64,000 nt of DNA from Paraspadella gotoi (GCA_051294375.1 CM119266.1:8456606-8520605), one strand, 5' to 3'; numbered from the stretch's first letter, positions 45,901 through 53,653 are shown. Numbers and translations are program-made. Notes: generated by a model from the sequence alone, not told the origin.

Positions 45901-46124
45901 TTCTCCGGCAGCGGCGTCGGCGGCGTCAGCGGCGTCGGCCCGGCGGACTCTACGCAGCGGCGTCGGCGTCCTTCCACGCCCTCTGCTCCAAGTGACGGTC
46001 CGGGGATGAAGGGCGATACGTGGGTTTTCTCTGCGGCTTCTTCGCCTTCGAGAATTTCGGTCGGAGGCCAAAAAAACAAAAGACGCGATCCCAACAACTC
46101 AGGACAAAAGAGCAACGGGGATTG
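11952..46124 (+). CDS. DUSP22/DUSP15-like dual-specificity phosphatase, whole gene model
   Basis: A multi-exon gene whose phases all agree: 11952-11972, 32350-32466, 32932-33056, 35064-35238, 43296-43540, 43691-43866, 43937-44067, 44205-44400, 44741-45198, 45611-45716, and an uncertain last exon ending by about 46124. The first seven residues MGNGMNK carry the N-myristoylation context known for DUSP22. Counting along the spliced frame, Asp57 (AAD) and the active site HCLAGASR with Cys88 and Arg94 fall at the same numbers as I recall for human DUSP22, so the enzyme looks catalytically competent. The family removes phosphate from Tyr/Ser/Thr of signalling proteins at membranes. Past residue 146 it departs from the family: a Gly-rich linker, then more than 400 residues of Ser/Arg/Asp-rich low-complexity tail. 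Exons 5-11 are duplicated at 53259-57700. Confidence 0.8.
12439..12656. other. assembly gap (N, 218 bases)
   Basis: Unknown sequence inside phosphatase intron 1. Confidence 1.
12826..13044. other. assembly gap (N, 219 bases)
   Basis: Unknown sequence. Open frames drawn through it are meaningless. Confidence 1.
13105..13300 (+). repeat. T-rich (CTTTTT)n tract
   Basis: Irregular poly-pyrimidine array of TTTTTC units just after an assembly gap. Confidence 0.8.
13701..13823. other. assembly gap (N, 123 bases)
   Basis: Unknown sequence inside phosphatase intron 1. Confidence 1.
13824..15367. other. intron 1 DNA with a GC-rich island at 14870-15155
   Basis: Mostly AT-rich. The island has open frames on both strands (plus 14889-15152, minus 14852-15133) with ordinary composition but no splice or domain support. 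It could be an old exon or repeat. I see no gene I can defend. Confidence 0.3.
15368..16550. repeat. cluster of (AG)n, (ATC)n and (GTC)n microsatellites
   Basis: (AG)n at 15368-15411, ATC/CAT-rich 15540-15770, (GTC)n at 15903-15940 and 15979-16040, interrupted (AG)n at 16102-16185 and (AG)n at 16507-16548. The Arg/Ser-repeat open frame at 15772-16053 is a product of the (GTC)n tracts. Confidence 0.85.
16797..16872 (-). CDS. Roco gene last micro-exon ending in a CSIM CaaX box
   Basis: 76 nt after the acceptor TTTAACAG. It joins phase 2 to complete a Lys codon and adds SEEENSSKKMEKKEEKN, then SKVCSIM and TAA. CSIM is a textbook farnesyl-transferase CaaX motif (prelamin A ends the same way), with a Lys-rich stretch before it as in many prenylated, membrane-bound GTPases. 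The splice is inferred from consensus sites and phase. Confidence 0.65.
16797..23663 (-). CDS. giant Roco GTPase: MBT-LRR-Roc-COR-TIR-TIR-CaaX
   Basis: Exons on the minus strand: 23663-17598 (frame open throughout), 17090-16942 and 16872-16797; about 2,080 residues plus an N terminus not found. Numbering from the codon at 23612: two MBT-like repeats (GMKLE 223, FFPAGY 279, FNWKDYL 303, IHPIGY 396); helical region to 650; LRRs about 690-820 and 905-965, with an EF-hand-like loop (DEDNSGILD, 873) between; Roc domain with P-loop GLGGAGKT (1007), switch DFAGQ (1051) and base-recognition THLD (1108); COR about 1160-1480; TIR-like domains about 1500-1620 and 1640-1790; an unassigned C-terminal region. 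Roc-COR proteins are GTP-dependent dimer switches; TIR domains signal by self-assembly or NAD cleavage. The codon at 23612 is TTG and the frame continues upstream to a likely acceptor (TTAAAG after (CT)n), so the start exon is missing. Confidence 0.85.
16942..17090 (-). CDS. Roco gene penultimate exon
   Basis: 149 nt, phase 0 in and phase 2 out, encoding VDEDAALLSEELAKMTAK onward to SSLDH. The acceptor is CAAG at the end of a decamer repeat; the donor is AA/GTAACT. If the donor is not used, the frame stops one codon later (HK then TAA), which would give a form without the CaaX box. Confidence 0.7.
17091..17226 (-). repeat. decamer array forming the Roco intron 3' end
   Basis: About 13 copies of ATTGAAATGA and variants (ATTGGAATGA, ATTGAAATGG). 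Read on the minus strand it is a pyrimidine-rich (ATTTCAATTC)n tract running directly into the CAAG acceptor of the penultimate Roco exon. Confidence 0.9.
23664..24239. repeat. (CT)n arrays upstream of the Roco exon
   Basis: A short (AG)n at 23670-23686 forms the pyrimidine tract of the probable Roco acceptor. A (CT)n array covers 24043-24106. No start exon is recognised in the rest. Confidence 0.7.
24240..24690 (-). CDS. unassigned GC-rich exon, possibly terminal
   Basis: On the minus strand, a frame of about 150 codons follows an acceptor-like AATTCCCAG (about 24691) and ends with KGKRGIDFSK and a stop at 24240. Composition is ordinary (Ser/Arg/Phe) and the region is GC-rich against AT-rich flanks, as real exons here are. 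I recognise no domain. The plus strand also has open frames (24244-24561, 24387-24725), so the strand is uncertain. The downstream-reading LRR gene already has its own stop at 25082, so this would be another gene or an alternative 3' exon. Confidence 0.35.
24700..25078 (+). repeat. (TTTA)n/(TTTAA)n array preceded by G-run
   Basis: Long imperfect TTTA/TTTAA tetramer-pentamer array after a T13-G9 homopolymer pair. It separates the unassigned exon from the LRR gene stop. Confidence 0.9.
25082..30860 (-). CDS. LRR protein of unknown function, ten exons
   Basis: Minus-strand exons: 30860-30735, 29169-28686, 28319-28189, 28032-27891, 27750-27617, 27239-27145, 27077-26950, 26483-26275, 26058-25582, 25366-25082. 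All junctions are GT-AG and phases agree, except inside exon 2, where a frame change is needed. It starts MAKKKGKKTEEPDELF with an acidic run. Exons 3-5 carry F-box/AMN1-style LRRs (LDFSGLEQL, LRNLKCNGCHHLTDVG, LQRVELRACPKISHSGI). Exons 6-9 encode a folded-looking region I do not recognise (GRTQHVIFQLLESSSP; VLPFWDQMDEIQSILESIF). The last exon has a helix pair (SRRERFVAAELAAELEEK; SDEEVEAALEFLEANGG) and a basic-then-acidic tail ending EEIQ. No function is proposed. Confidence 0.65.
27300..27540. repeat. T-rich intron tract
   Basis: TTTCTTTTCC-type pyrimidine tract with a run of about 30 T (27405-27435). A separate (AG)n lies at 27764-27801. Confidence 0.8.
28365..28680. repeat. (AG)n and (CAGA)n microsatellite
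   Basis: GAGAGATGGGAGAGA units, then long CAGACAGACAGA-type tetramers in the intron after LRR exon 2. The open frames here are artefacts. Confidence 0.85.
28686..29169 (-). CDS. LRR gene exon 2, frame disturbed
   Basis: From the acceptor CCACAG the frame continues the basic start (QKGKSKKGPTKN) but stops near 29030. The downstream part, VATGGGYAKTGSLQLNVAK to NIQT with donor GTAAGT, is in another frame. In between, a 23-base block encoding QINYIGDA occurs twice, 59 bases apart (29008 and 29067 on the plus strand). A 59-base duplication is not a multiple of three, so this is either a sequence error or a damaged exon. Confidence 0.5.
29400..30380. mobile_element. non-autonomous hAT-like foldback/MITE, 981 bp
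   Basis: The ends are inverted repeats: the left begins TAGAGCGTTCAAA and the right ends TTTGAACGCTCTA. The similarity runs inward for much of each half (for example AATAAGGTCTGAAGAATTCGAT at 29460 and its reverse complement near 30320), so the element is almost one palindrome. It is flanked on both sides by CTGAACAG (29392-29399, 30381-30388), an exact 8-bp target duplication typical of hAT transposons. There is no transposase frame. It sits in intron 1 of the LRR gene and of the nested phosphatase gene. Confidence 0.88.
30530..30630 (-). repeat. degenerate telomere-like CCCTAA repeats
   Basis: Irregular AACCCTAA/AATCCCTAA/AACCTAA units; the reverse complement is a TTAGGG-like series. Probably a minor interstitial repeat. 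Confidence 0.5.
30965..31090 (+). repeat. (CT)n array
   Basis: Long CT dinucleotide array upstream of the LRR gene start. 31091-31890 after it holds no gene I can support; a 13-base ACACGCAACGTGC direct repeat occurs at about 31436 and 31461. Confidence 0.85.
31925..32349 (+). repeat. tandemly repeated 3' splice site before phosphatase exon 2
   Basis: Eight tandem units, each with a pyrimidine tract, TTTCCCAG and a copy of the first exon bases ATCATCCC. The AG (or equivalent) positions end at 31939, 32006, 32063, 32120, 32177, 32234 (mutated to AT), 32291 and 32349; spacing is 57 bp for most units and 58 for the last. Only the last AG is followed by the true exon in the right frame; upstream AGs are one base out of phase. 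Confidence 0.85.
32350..32466 (+). CDS. phosphatase exon 2
   Basis: 39 codons, IIPGLYLGNLRDAKDEEQ to SARAIYP, followed by GTGAGA. Phase 0 at both ends. It corresponds to residues 8-46 of DUSP22-type proteins. Confidence 0.9.
32932..33056 (+). CDS. phosphatase exon 3, general-acid loop
   Basis: Begins NKKYLCIPAADTPSQ, containing the general acid Asp57, and ends VLVH plus TG, the first two bases of the catalytic Cys88 codon; the donor is GTAATT. A (CT)n lies just upstream at 32685-32724. Confidence 0.9.
33060..34890. other. phosphatase intron 3, part, with (AG)n arrays
   Basis: No gene. (AG)n arrays at 33828-33893, 34013-34086 and 34171-34200; otherwise AT-rich. Confidence 0.75.
34890..35667 (+). 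repeat. unit P: exon 4 and flanks, inverted copy at 37695-38460
   Basis: About 0.77 kb including phosphatase exon 4. Its near-identical reverse complement lies at 37695-38460, with a few single-base indels. Confidence 0.85.
35064..35238 (+). CDS. phosphatase exon 4, P-loop
   Basis: Opens with C completing Cys88, then LAGASRSVTVVVAYLMTV to NFGFQRQLQDFDAGGGLRR, followed by GTGAGT (phase 0). It contains Arg94 of the HCxxxxxR motif and the NPNxGFQRQLQ signature of atypical DUSPs. An inverted copy lies at about 38117-38300. Confidence 0.9.
35668..36285 (+). repeat. unit Q: intron-4 segment, inverted copy at 52372-52968
   Basis: Starts TATTGATTCGG right after unit P, with (GTC)n at 35697-35745, then AT-rich sequence. 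The reverse complement at 52372-52968 abuts copy B of exon 5. Confidence 0.85.
36286..37694 (+). repeat. unit R: intron-4 segment, direct copy at 41653-43012
   Basis: About 1.4 kb, repeated at 41653-43012. It contains its own internal direct repeat of about 240 bp (36288-36520 and 37253-37490), sharing GTTCAG, a CAGCGGC block, CTGTCCAGCTT, a (CT)n tract and CATCCGAGATTTTCGTG. No coding capacity. Confidence 0.85.
37695..38460 (-). pseudogene. inverted duplicate of phosphatase exon 4 (P')
   Basis: Reverse complement of 34890-35667. The exon copy has lost one G in its GGAGGGGG run, shifting the frame. It is probably the flank of the other haplotype rather than a second gene (see findings). Confidence 0.75.
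38715..38739. other. 25-N gap
   Basis: Exactly 25 N, as used by some gap fillers for gaps of unknown or overfilled size. Confidence 1.
38740..41652 (+). mobile_element. 3' part of a decayed LINE with poly(A) tail
   Basis: Ends in about 29 A (41624-41652) joined directly to unit R. The 5' half reads in broken frames resembling the post-RT region of L1/Tx1-type elements (RIMWIKRLFILRHC near 39215). 40600-40820 holds degenerate AGCGTCTTGTTTTTATTAG repeats and is probably 3' UTR. The matching 5' half is at 49906-52371, inverted. Confidence 0.55.
43013..43047. repeat. 35-bp hairpin at segment junction (also 52976-53010)
   Basis: Near-palindrome: left arm TCAAGCCTGAACCGGC, loop TTC, right arm GCCGGTCATGGCTTGA. 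It begins copy A and copy B exactly where they leave the intron-4 segment. Confidence 0.75.
43296..43540 (+). CDS. phosphatase exon 5 (copy A)
   Basis: ERRRLRQTYGSHDCPEAEAN aligns with the end of the DUSP22/15 catalytic region. A Gly-rich linker then ends GTP, followed by the first two bases of an Arg codon. The donor GTGGGT keeps phase 2. If it is not spliced, the frame ends at 43555 (WVYE, stop), giving a short, conventional DUSP22-like form. Confidence 0.8.
43691..43866 (+). CDS. phosphatase tail exon 6, version A
   Basis: Phase 2 in, phase 1 out. KRKARSSSRKFKSEIRRQKM then RVASSTTDVAG, a version-specific part LKEDGLAVKTKEHRRSK, and IVVGPR. The basic Ser/Arg start could be a nuclear-localisation-like patch (inference). 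Copy B of this exon differs greatly. Confidence 0.7.
43937..44067 (+). CDS. phosphatase tail exon 7 (copy A)
   Basis: GLQPGEDRPREFEDGG then DESSFDSSLDSTLDSSFED to EEFLQ; strongly acidic Ser-rich, phase 1 in and 0 out. Confidence 0.65.
44205..44400 (+). CDS. phosphatase tail exon 8 (copy A)
   Basis: PITSASLNQVVAQLESAYSR to RDPLRQKAPQ; phase 0 in and 1 out. LNQVVAQLESAYSRR could form a short helix. Confidence 0.7.
44401..44740. other. intron 8 (copy A) with short (TA)n
   Basis: AT-rich intron containing a (TA)n run at 44646-44663. No other feature. Confidence 0.8.
44741..45198 (+). CDS. phosphatase tail exon 9 (copy A)
   Basis: 152 codons open. It contains SSRDLRAGH-type repeats (three), DKQPNIVFYFKPETVFD, a middle part whose frame differs between copies, and DPVVSWSSKNDNFVGRNEIP. 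Phase 1 in and 0 out. Copy A reads Thr/Lys-rich in the middle; copy B reads acidic NDHDDEKENND in the other frame, which looks more natural. Confidence 0.7.
45611..45716 (+). CDS. phosphatase tail exon 10 (copy A)
   Basis: ISEKSSPIISSQSHVRRPLP to ILEVSSP, Ser-rich, phase 0 in and 1 out. Intron 9 before it (45199-45610) shows nothing else. Confidence 0.65.
45850..46124 (+). CDS. probable last phosphatase exon (copy A)
   Basis: GC-rich, open in two plus frames. One ends SAASSPSRISVGGQK to QKSNGD with a stop at 46123; another ends GGLYAAASASFHALCSK. The phase-1 entry and indels between copies prevent a firm choice. Confidence 0.45.
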
Positions 46125-46125
46125 A

Positions 46126-49100
46126 AACGATAAACTTTTTTTATACTTTGTTAAAAAAATTAAGTTGGACTTAGTAAAAGATGTAATGAAAACTTAGTAG
46201 AAAAGTTTTTTTCTGTTTTTTTTTTTTTTTTTTACAAATTTTAAGCAGCATAAGTTTTTCTAGATATACATCCCCTTTCTTATTATTAACATTCTGTTCA
46301 ATGAGCTTCTTTGATCAGTTTTACTCTAAACCAAATTTAATATGATCATGAAAAGTTAGTGTAATACTTTATATCACTTTGAAAACAGTTGATCGATTCT
46401 TGTTGAAAATGTTACAATGGTTGTTTGATAAATAGATTTTTAATTTAACATATCAACTATTTTTAGTAATCGAGAGATTTAAATGTTGATTTGAAATAGA
46501 ATATAATTAAATTATCCAACACAAAAAAATCTGTTAAAACTTTACTCTGCATGAGTTATAAAAAGACAAAGTTTCAAAGTCTATTATTTTCTACTATCTC
46601 TACATTTTCTCAAAACTATTGCTATCTATTGCAAAAGCAATCTTGTGGTTGTTACTCTTTGTTTTTTTTTCGTGCTTCAATTCTATAAATACAGAATTTT
46701 AAAAAAATATACTTTATAAAATATTAAAAAAATATTTTTAAAAAAATGTTTAAAAAGACAAAATTTCTTTTTAAACTGAAAAATTTTCTTGTGTATGATT
46801 ATTTTAATTATAAAATTAAAACAGCTAAAAGATATTTGTTAAAGGAAAATAATTGATTTTATTGTTTTTAGGGAACTAAAAATACAAACAAAACAATAAA
46901 AAACGAAGAGTGATGATCCAAAACTGCATGTGATTTTTTTTTAAAAAAGAAGCTTTTGACGGTTCATGAGAGCATGTGTCAGAACCCGAGCATCGCCCTT
47001 CATCCGAGCAACCATGGATTATGTTTATGGTTACTGTCAAAATGTACTTTGCTTACATAATAAGAACATAATGTACTTATGAGGCTTGTACCAGTATGTT
47101 TAGATCTGAAGCGAAGGATGAGTATTTTGTGTAGAAAAAAAAATTGAATCATGTTTTAAAAGTCTTTCAGTATTTAGAAATGGTAGTGACCGAAAAGTAA
47201 AGCTATGATTACTTTAAAATAGATTTAAGCATTTGGATACGATTTGAATACTGGATTTAATAACAACATACACAGAGTCATTTACATCCTTCTTGTTTTA
47301 TCAGCCGGAACATCTCGATCAGAAAGTCTTTCCTGTACCTGGTTTCATAATAGCCTTTTACAGAAGTTTTATCGGGGCTTTTGTTGTATGTCTCACATTG
47401 TAGTTTTTGATACTCCATGTATACAGTAAGCTTTTTGCTTATCGCATTTTTATAGCTCATTTAAAGTGTGTTAACTGTTGTAGAAAGTACACCAATGTTA
47501 TTTCCGTTAAGGATTATAATTACATCTTTTTAATATTAATACATAGACTATCAGGCAAAACGTTCAAAATTACCTGCGTTACTGATTTGTTTTGCTATTT
47601 ATTATGTTTTTTAGCTAACGCACAACGTAAAAATACTACTTTAAAAAATATTAATTACTTTTTATCAAAGCAGTCAGTTAATTTTTATATTTTAGGTTAA
47701 CTATTCTAACAACTTTTTTAATATTTAACATAAATTAGTACTTTTTTGCCTTGATTTTCTATTTGCTTTTTTTAGCTTATTACTTTTCTATTCTTTAATA
47801 GAGGAAATTCTTATCACAATAAAGTGATTGCTCCAAAAAAATTTCTGAAATAACTGAGAAAACTGTAGGTAGGCTTGCTAATCTCATATATATGTGTTGT
47901 AAGCATAATATTACAGAATCAGGTTCATAAGTCTATAAATCAAATTTAATTGCAATGATTTATTCAAAAAATTTGAATAAATGCTATTTTTTAATGCTGT
48001 CGGTAACTAACCATCTTCATTGGACAACATAATAACTATTACCCAGAGATACTCTCTGCCCACAAGCTTTATGAGAATAGTAGCTCTAATTTCAAATAAA
48101 AGAGATATTTTACCAAAAAATATAAATCATTCTTGTTGCACTATAATTAAATTCAAAATTTAAAACCAGAACCAAATAAAATTTGAATAGTGCATTTTTT
48201 TTACTTTTATATTGTTCACATTTTTAACAGTGTGCAACTTGTATGTGCCTGAATACCGATAAAAACTCAACTCTTCCATTTTTACCTACATAAATAATAA
48301 TGAACCTGCTTTTTGTAAACCATTACAAAATATTACATTGGCAAATGTTAAATGTACAGTCACTGGCTTAATAGATGTGTCTTTTTCTCCAATTGTTCTG
48401 ATTTAATGAGTTCAAAGTTAGAATTAAAAACTTACAAATAAAATTATTAACTCTGAGAGATAATTTGCTATTGGACCAACAACATCTATGTACTTACCTT
48501 CATTGGCACTTCCTAATTTTTTAAAGAATAAAATCTTTGATATCAACATTTTATTTGCAAAAGTAACAATAACAGTACAATAGTTTTTTCCCACAACACT
48601 ACTCAAAATTGACGAAATAATAACAAAATGATTTTTTTTTCGGAAGTAGCGTTCAGTAAGAGACATATATTTCAGTGTATAAAAGGAACCATAGCACGAA
48701 GTTGACCTTAAAGCACCGCGTGTTATTGTTTATCTGTAAAGCTCTTCTAATCTAAGAAAAAATCAGTAAAAATACTTCTTCATCGTTACTACTCATTCTA
48801 AATTTTCGTAACATAGTGCCGGTTGAGAACCGCAGGAAAGATATTAGCGGTTCTGCCAGATAAATTAAAAAGTAAATGCACTTGAGGATTAACAGTTCTT
48901 TACAGATGTTCATGAAAAAATATTTTTTAACAAATTAAAGTCATCATATAGTTTTAATTTTGAGGGTTATTGTACTGATAAACTGGCAATGCTTTCAGAA
49001 TTTTTCTATTCTAATTATTCAAATTAGTTTTTACTGCATCATTGTCTTTTGTTAATATTACTGGAATGCTATACAAAAGTTGAATAACCTTTCTATTTGT

Positions 49101-49140
49101 CCGTTCTTTTATTTTCATTTTTGTTTTTAAAAAAAAAACT
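46126..49140. other. AT-rich intergenic DNA, copy A (same as 57700-60690)
   Basis: No gene supported. It is the spacer between the phosphatase 3' end and the convergent minus-strand gene. Confidence 0.7.
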
Positions 49141-49226
49141 TTCATGAAAATTCAATTTCAATTTCCGTGGACGCCGACGCTAAACCGTAGACAACTACGA
49201 TTGACGTCATCAGTAACTTCGCGACG

Positions 49227-49227
<1 letters not shown>

Positions 49228-49294
<67 letters not shown>

Positions 49295-49880
49295 CTCTTC
49301 TCCTCTCTCTCTCTCTCTCTCTCTCAAACGTAATCCGCCTCTAGAATCTCTCGCGAGAGCGAAGTTGTTCGGGCGCGGTCGTCGGCATTTTCCCCGCGGC
49401 GACGACGACAACGACGACGACGCCGCCGCCGAAGATTTTCGTCGCCGTTCCGTCGTCGCGTCTTAGTTCCGTTTTCGTCGTCGCGATCGTCGTCGCGCGT
49501 ACGTCGTCGCTTCGTCGTCGTCGTTGTGCACGGAGCGCGAGCGGCGATCCGGTGCGCAAGGCGACTGGGCGGCGACGAGGCTGGACGAAGCGACGCGCTC
49601 GGCCGACCTTTCCCGGTTGTATTCAAAGTTTAGCTCGGCTCGCGCTTGTGCGTCGCCGTGCGCGTCGGTCGCGCGTCTGATGACGTGTGGTTCCGTAGGA
49701 GTAGAGTTGTCGCGACGGTGGGTTTGACGCTTGGCACGCTTGGAACGGGCGTCCAATGAATCGTCAAAGGAACGGTTACGGGTTCGAGCGTCTACATTAG
49801 CCGTGCAGTAACGAGCGGTTCTTCTCTTTGCTGTGATCCGACTGTACGTGGTAACGACTTTTGTGGCGAGTGGCAATCGT
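49228..49880 (-). pseudogene. truncated copy of the right-hand gene's last exon
   Basis: Equivalent to 60787-61403: a (CT)n tract, then minus-strand coding with frame shifts relative to copy B, cut by the N-gap at 49881. Probably allelic sequence rather than a true pseudogene. Confidence 0.7.
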
Positions 49881-49905
49881 NNNNNNNNNNNNNNNNNNNN
49901 NNNNN
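49881..49905. other. 25-N gap
   Basis: Exactly 25 N between copy A and the LINE fragment. Confidence 1.
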
Positions 49906-52371
49906 TTTACTAAACATTCCACATATGCTCATGAGCAACATAAAGGACACCCTTTGACCCTTTCATAACCTGACCTTGTTTATCTTTCAATGCATTAAAT
50001 TAAACTATCATAAATCTCATTTTTTCAACCCTACTAAAATATGCCAAACTTGGTTCCCTGTCTCAAAATGAGGTGCTCTAGACCTTATCCTTGCCCCTCT
50101 GCCTTCCTCTCTTCTTCCTCTACTAACCTTTCTTTGACTAAGCCAAATGATCTCATTAAAATAGATCCCTTACATTCGAATTCACTTTCTATCCTTTCTT
50201 TCTCTTTTCAAACCTCTAATAATCCTACTTCTCTCAATCTCTTTCTCCTTGCATAATCTATAGTAACACTGCGCAAAACAGATTTGCCACAGTCCCACCA
50301 TTCCCCTATATTCTCAAACTCACCCTTAACCTTGTCTGAATCTTTCCCATGTCTCCCTAACAAGTTGAATATATTCAATATCAAGTAACAAGAAACATTA
50401 AATTCCAATATCCACAACCTATTTTTAATTTTTCTTTAATTCGACCTTTAACATTTTATGTCATAATTTACCCAGGGACAAGCCTGAGAAGTGATTTACC
50501 CACTTCCCCTGCTTCGTCATATCGGGCATAAACTCCTATCATCCTACTTTCATTATCCCCAGCCCATTTAAAAAGTAAATCCGATATCATCACCATTTAA
50601 TAATCTAACACATCTTGCAGTCCCAACTTCCTCTTTCACATTCTCAAAAACCGGAATAAGAACCTGATCAATCTCGTTAAAGACTGGCTACTCCTATCCT
50701 TCCTTCCTCACAAAATTGAATCACCAATCACAACATTAGAACAGGAATCATCAATTCACCTCACTCAATTTTCTATCCACATTCTACCATCTACACCACC
50801 AGTTGTACCATAAATTAAAACATAATTTACAATCCTAGCAAAGACTTTATTCTTTTAACTTAACTGACATAACTCTACCATCAAGCTCTCACAGTACCAA
50901 TCACCTCCCAATCATTTGAAATAACACACAGAATCCAGCATACTCATCACCACAGTAGCAGGAGTATGCAACAACTTATGTTTAACTCCATGTCTTTTAC
51001 AGCCTGACACAGATCCACATCTTGCTTACAATGTGTTTCCTGAATAACATCAAGCTATCCCCTATCTGCATTCAACACACTCAGTAACCAATCACCCTTT
51101 TTCTGCCCTGTATCACCTTTTAACCCCCACTATTCCAAGTTACAACCCTGTAACAACATTATCCCCAAGATCAGCTACATTCCTTGCCACCGCCATCAAA
51201 ACAATTTTTATTTTTAATCTCTTAATTTTAAATTTTACTTCTTAATTTTTGATCCTAGAAACAGTTTATCGAAAAAATCAAAAAAATGCATGAAATTTTG
51301 AATTTTAAAAAACCTAAAAATATTTTTCTAATCCAAAAAATGAATGAAATTTTGAATTTCAAAAAGCCTAAAAAATATTTTTTAAGTCAATTGTAGTCCT
51401 CTAGATTCTTTTCTAATGATATATTTTAATTCAATGAAAAATAAAGAATAAAAGAATAAAAAGCCTACACTAATGATCTAATTAAATTCAATGAAAAATA
51501 AAAGAACAAAAAGCCAGACCACTAATGTTTCGTTTTTAGTTTCCCACTATTAAGAAAGAGTCACCTTTTTTCACTCAATGACGATTCTTGCTCTTCCAGC
51601 TGAAGGTTGAGCTCGACCTGTCCTCGAAACTCCGCTATACCAAGTCGTGCATGCTGAGACAAACGAGGGTCTCGCAGGAGTTGTGTTGTTGTTGTCGATG
51701 GTTGTAGTTGCTCTCCTCTCCTCTCCTCTCCAGTAGCTGGTCCGGAAAGTCTTGGCCGTTTGATCTCGACACCAAGTCCAACCGTATTCACTCTTGGAGT
51801 ACCCATGTCAACCATCAACGTCAACAAAGGAAGAATCATCCTCCTCCTCCTCTTCCTCTCCAGCTGGCCGACTCACCAGGGGACACGACAACATCCAGAG
51901 GTGACACCTTCCTCGCTCATGATCCGTGTACATCTATAACACCCCACTTGTAGTGGTTATTGAATATGCGAGAGTAGGGCGTCGTGCCGGCTCCACACTT
52001 CAAAAATCTTGATCCCCGTCTCTTCCTCCACCACGCGACTAACCTCTCCCAACACCTTCATTGTCCCTCATTCTGGAAGTGGACTCCACATCCACTAAAT
52101 CTCGAGAAGGGTCCACTCCAGCCTCTCCAACGAATCCATCCACTACCACTCTCCTCGCCACCTTCCTCATCGCCGACCTCACCATCAACAGTGTGACGCA
52201 CATCTGTCCCTTCTTCTGCAGCACCAACAGTAGGATCAACCAGGTAGACCTTTTCCCAGCCCCCACATATGGCGTCCAACACTTTAGTGAGCTCACACAC
52301 TGGTGACGTACGTGTTCCTTGGACTCTTCCATTGCGCCCATAGTCCACATTAGCTGCCAGCTGGACAACAA
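49906..52371 (-). mobile_element. 5' part of a decayed LINE (endonuclease and linker)
   Basis: On the minus strand, broken frames show an AP-endonuclease signature (DWLLSVLNADRG, stop, LDVIQETHCKQD, about 51018-51110) and, further on, a linker resembling L1/Tx1-type elements (REPSLAYFSRVEKMRF then NALKDKQGQVMKGSKG, about 49960-50080). An upstream frame (52441-52058) may be ORF1 or 5' UTR. It joins unit Q at 52372. The matching 3' half is at 38740-41652. Confidence 0.6.
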
Positions 52372-53258
52372 TTAAAGAATAAAAGAAAATAAAAGAAAGG
52401 CAAAAAATGTTACAATGGTTTACAATTGGAAATTTTTCCAATTTTTTCCAATCGCAGTTGTAAAAGATTTTATTTTTATTTGTATTAAAATTAAGATATA
52501 GCTTCTCATTAAAAAGTTATTTTGAGTTCCCATTTTTATTAGAGATTTAAAAAAATTTTTTGAATTTCATCTTCAATATTTATACTGCAATATGTAAATT
52601 AGATTAAGCATTTCTATATACTAATTTGGATATGATAATGAGTACTATAATCTATTTGCATATTGCAGTAAATATAATGAAGTGGAATTCAAAAAAAAAT
52701 ACTTAAATCCAAATGTTAATAAAATATCAAAGCTATTTCAAGATGAGAATCCATATCTAAATTTTAACTTACTATGAATGCACACTTTTGTAAAACTTTA
52801 TCATAATTCATAATAATTTTTATTTAAAAAAAAAACGGTAAGTCACAGCCAAACCTATAAAAGCGTAGTAGTTTTTATTTAAAAACAGCGTGACGGCCGC
52901 GACGACGACGACGACGACGACGCCGTCGACGACGACGACGACGACTACTGTCACAAAGAAGCTCACCGAATCAATATCAAGCCTGAACCGGCTTCGCCGG
53001 TCATGGCTTGATAATTACCAATCATTCAACTAACAATTCGTTCAAATAAACCATCATCAACGCAACAAATTTTAAATTGACCAATCCTCCCACTATCCAA
53101 TCCGTCAATCAATCTATTTATAAAATATATTAATCTTAACATCAAAACTTGGAAATCAACCAATCTTTCATAAAAATCATACCTAGTTATCTAATCAATC
53201 AAATCAACCAATCAACCAACCAACCAATCAAATCATTTTCTAAAACTAAACCCAATAG

Positions 53259-53503
53259 GAGCGTCGCCGCCTCCGCCAGACCTACGGCTCCCACGATTGC
53301 CCTGAGGCGGAGGCGAATCTGAAGGATCTCATCGACTCCTTCGTCGCCGCCGGAGATTTGGAGTCGGGACCCACGACGGTGATCGGCGCCGTGGGGAGCG
53401 TCAAGGCGCCGCTAGATTTTGACGGGGTGTTGGTACCGGCCGCTGGGGGTGGTGGCGGGACTGGAGGAGGGTCGATGCCCGCCAGCCCGCACGGCACGCC
53501 TAG
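53259..53503 (+). CDS. phosphatase exon 5 (copy B)
   Basis: 245 nt, with the same reading as 43296-43540. Confidence 0.75.
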
Positions 53504-53653
53504 GTGGGTCTACGAGTAGTTTCATCCTTGTGGGAAAAGTAATATTGGCAAAGAAAATTTGATAAAATACTATTTAAGTTTAACGTTAAAAAAATTCATT
53601 GATTACTCTCATTTTTCCGGGTCATAACATATTGCAAATTGATTTTGTTAAAG

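Larger units (their letters stand above)
43013..49880 (+). repeat. segmental copy A of exons 5-11 region
   Basis: Near-identical to 52976-61403 (copy B), apart from scattered indels, exon 6, and an extra 1.5-kb tandem duplication in B. It is truncated at the right by a 25-N gap. Confidence 0.9.

Noticed and set aside
45805-46115. Minus-strand Ala/Arg-rich frames opposite the last phosphatase exon
   Set aside because: Shadow frames of a GC-rich (GGCGTC)n exon; no splice support on that strand.
49144-49344. Plus-strand frame MKIQFQFPWTPTLNRRQ repeated at 60705
   Set aside because: It is the antisense 3' flank of the right-hand gene and runs into (CT)n.
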